DNA from: a virus
Reading direction: 5' to 3' (one strand)
Virus record (IMG/VR): IMGVR_UViG_3300046816_000335
Span: 1-30,209 of that record
DNA length: 30,209 bases
The notes under the pieces: model-generated
Database searches by the model: none
Seen by the model: the letters and a program-made list of their open reading frames with translations, nothing else
What the model was told of the DNA's origin: nothing
Position numbers and translations under genes: made by a program
In this document: positions 29,042 through 30,209 of the stretch, in pieces
Numbering within the stretch: position 1 is the stretch's first letter
Layout of the letters: each line of letters begins with the position of its first letter

Positions 29042-29307
29042 CTTCCCCGCCGCCGCAGCCGCCGCGCCCCGCTGCGCCGCCCTCGCCACCGCGCCCCAGC
29101 GGCCCGCCGAGGGTCGCAGAGGAGATGTATCCGGTCGCCGAGTTGGCCGAGATGTGGCGCTGTTCGGTCGACCACATCTACGACCTCATCGCCCGCCGCG
29201 AGATCCGCACCGTCCAGCTCGGCATCGGCCGCGCCAAGACGAGGATCCCCGCCTCGGCCGCCGACGAGTTCGTGGCCAAGCGCACCACGAAGGGTAGAGC
29301 CGCATGA
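29038..29307 (+). CDS. Excisionase-like HTH protein 2
   Basis: An 89-aa protein with a Pro-rich N-terminal leader (PPPQPPRPAAPPSPPRPSG) and a MerR/Xis-type HTH: YPVAELAEMWRCSVDHIYDL then IARREIRTVQLGIGRAKTRI (about 31-70). It overlaps the previous gene by ATGA. One of the two HTH proteins is probably Xis and the other a control protein; the sequence does not say which. Confidence 0.75.
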   Translation: MTSPPPQPPRPAAPPSPPRPSGPPRVAEEMYPVAELAEMWRCSVDHIYDLIARREIRTVQLGIGRAKTRIPASAADEFVAKRTTKGRAA

Positions 29308-29606
29308 ACTCCCGCACCCTCGTACTCGGCACCAGCCCCATGCAGCCCGGAACCCCGCACCCGTCGGCGCCTCCCGGACCCGGCCCCGGACCGTCGAAGG
29401 CGATGCGCGGCGCACCAGCCCCGGACGGCCGCCCCATCCTGCCGCCGCCGGGACCGAACCCGCAGGGGCCCAAGCCGACACCGAAGACACCCCGCTGGGC
29501 CATGGCCTGCCTCCTCGCCGCGTTCGTCCTCTTCGCCGCCGGGCTGGGCTGGTGGGACGTCTTCGTCGTCCCGCTGGCCGTGGCGGCTGTTGTGGGTGCG
29601 CGGTGA
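29304..29606 (+). CDS. Pro-rich small membrane protein
   Basis: A 100-aa protein with a Pro/Gly/Ala-rich N-terminal two thirds (APPGPGPGPSKAMRG, PPPGPNPQGPKPTPKTP) and two short hydrophobic helices at about 64-98 (WAMACLLAAFVLFAAGLGWW, VFVVPLAVAAVVGA). It overlaps both neighbours. Function unknown; membrane location is the only firm reading. Confidence 0.65.
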   Translation: MNSRTLVLGTSPMQPGTPHPSAPPGPGPGPSKAMRGAPAPDGRPILPPPGPNPQGPKPTPKTPRWAMACLLAAFVLFAAGLGWWDVFVVPLAVAAVVGAR

Positions 29607-30097
29607 GCGACATCAGCCGGGAGTCCGCCCGCGCCGTGCTTGCCGTGCCGATGGGCGACAACGACGCCGAGGCAGCCACGATCGGCGAGTACCTGACGAA
29701 GCTGCTACAGGGCGTCTGGGAAGACCGCGACGGCTTCGACGGGAAGCGACCCTTCGGCAACTCCTCCTGGGAGGGCGAGGTCTATATCGCGCTCGTCGAG
29801 GCAGGACTCGTCGCGGGAGTCATGGACGACGATTCGCTGGAGTACATGGAGGACTGCGACGAGCAGTACGCCAACCGGCTGGTCGACGCCGCCATCCAGG
29901 AGATGGGCCAGACCTGGAGCACGCCGTGCGCGGTGTGCACCCCACAGACAGGCACGACGGGCTCAGCAGCCGCCGTGAATGGTGCGCACATCCAGGGGAA
30001 CCCAATGTCGTCTGGTGCACCAGCTGGCCCGAGCCCGGCGTATACGGGCTCGGTGCCAGTGCCTCAAGGCTTCAGGGACAGCGGGTGGGCCAGATGA
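29603..30097 (+). CDS. Hypothetical early phage protein
   Basis: A 164-aa acidic protein starting GTG 29603 (GTGA overlap). The N-terminal domain (about 1-100) includes TIGEYLTKLLQGVWEDRDGF, GKRPFGNSSWEGEVYIALVE and a helical acidic end (YMEDCDEQYANRLVDAAIQE). The blocks are familiar from actinophage hypothetical proteins but I know no function. The C-terminal 45 residues are Gly/Ser/Pro-rich and probably disordered. Confidence 0.68.
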   Translation: MSDISRESARAVLAVPMGDNDAEAATIGEYLTKLLQGVWEDRDGFDGKRPFGNSSWEGEVYIALVEAGLVAGVMDDDSLEYMEDCDEQYANRLVDAAIQEMGQTWSTPCAVCTPQTGTTGSAAAVNGAHIQGNPMSSGAPAGPSPAYTGSVPVPQGFRDSGWAR

Positions 30098-30209
30098 GAG
30101 GCCTCGCCGAGAAGATCCGGTTCGCGATCCACATTCGGCGGATGCTCGCCGATATCGCCACGCCCGGACCGTGGGAGTGGGCGAACCACGACGATCACTT
30201 CTACATCGG
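30094..30209 (+). CDS. Partial early gene running out of the window
   Basis: ATG 30094 overlaps the preceding stop (ATGA) and the frame stays open to the window end: MRGLAEKIRFAIHIRRMLAD then IATPGPWEWANHDDHFYIG. The ATPGPWEW block is a pattern seen in many phage early proteins of unknown function. Only the N-terminal 38 residues are visible. Confidence 0.65.
   Translation, partial: MRGLAEKIRFAIHIRRMLADIATPGPWEWANHDDHFYI

Overview
The window is a stretch of a temperate, long-tailed (siphovirus-type) phage of a GC-rich actinobacterium. The evidence is GC-rich codon use throughout, tightly packed genes with ATGA/GTGA/TGATG overlaps, the order head-tail connector, tail tube, tail assembly chaperones with a -1 frameshift, tape measure, minor tail proteins, GH25 endolysin, holins, then a tyrosine integrase, a Cro/CI-type repressor and excisionase-like proteins. 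The host genus cannot be read from the sequence alone.

Layout. 1-2154: a rightward run with an endonuclease VII-like HNH protein and small unrecognised proteins, two of which share the same C-terminal peptide. 2141-8005: a compact sugar-modification cassette with a two-domain glycosyltransferase, an HNH endonuclease, a GT2-like transferase, a sugar C-methyltransferase, an RmlB-like NDP-sugar 4,6-dehydratase, a class I methyltransferase and another GT2. 7993-11053: putative surface/tail proteins, head-tail connector and tail terminator candidate. 11112-12604: a second HNH gene overlapping a GT-B glycosyltransferase. 12617-19256: tail tube, gp10-like protein, chaperones, tape measure and minor tail proteins. 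19256-21093: lysis region. 21090-22837: a DUF5662-like protein and a secreted beta-helix protein. 22906-22949: a bidirectional terminator. 22957-26841: accessory region with leftward genes (a DUF2637-like membrane protein among them), a poorly coding stretch, a leaderless HTH gene, a solo GntR domain and membrane proteins. 26842-27082: an attP region containing the 3' half of a tRNA-Val(GAC) gene. 27032-28584: integrase and repressor, leftward. 28805-30209: rightward early genes.

The tRNA fragment lies between phage genes on both sides, has no tRNA 5' half to its left, and is flanked by matching 11-bp-spaced repeats. I therefore read it as attP of an unintegrated (or circular) phage genome, not an attL or attR junction. 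The most distinctive feature is the sugar cassette inside the virion operon. Its 4,6-dehydratase and C-methyltransferase, with four glycosyltransferases, could build and attach a C-methyl-branched 6-deoxysugar. The virion is the likeliest target by position, but a host surface glycan is also possible. This is inference from gene families and context.
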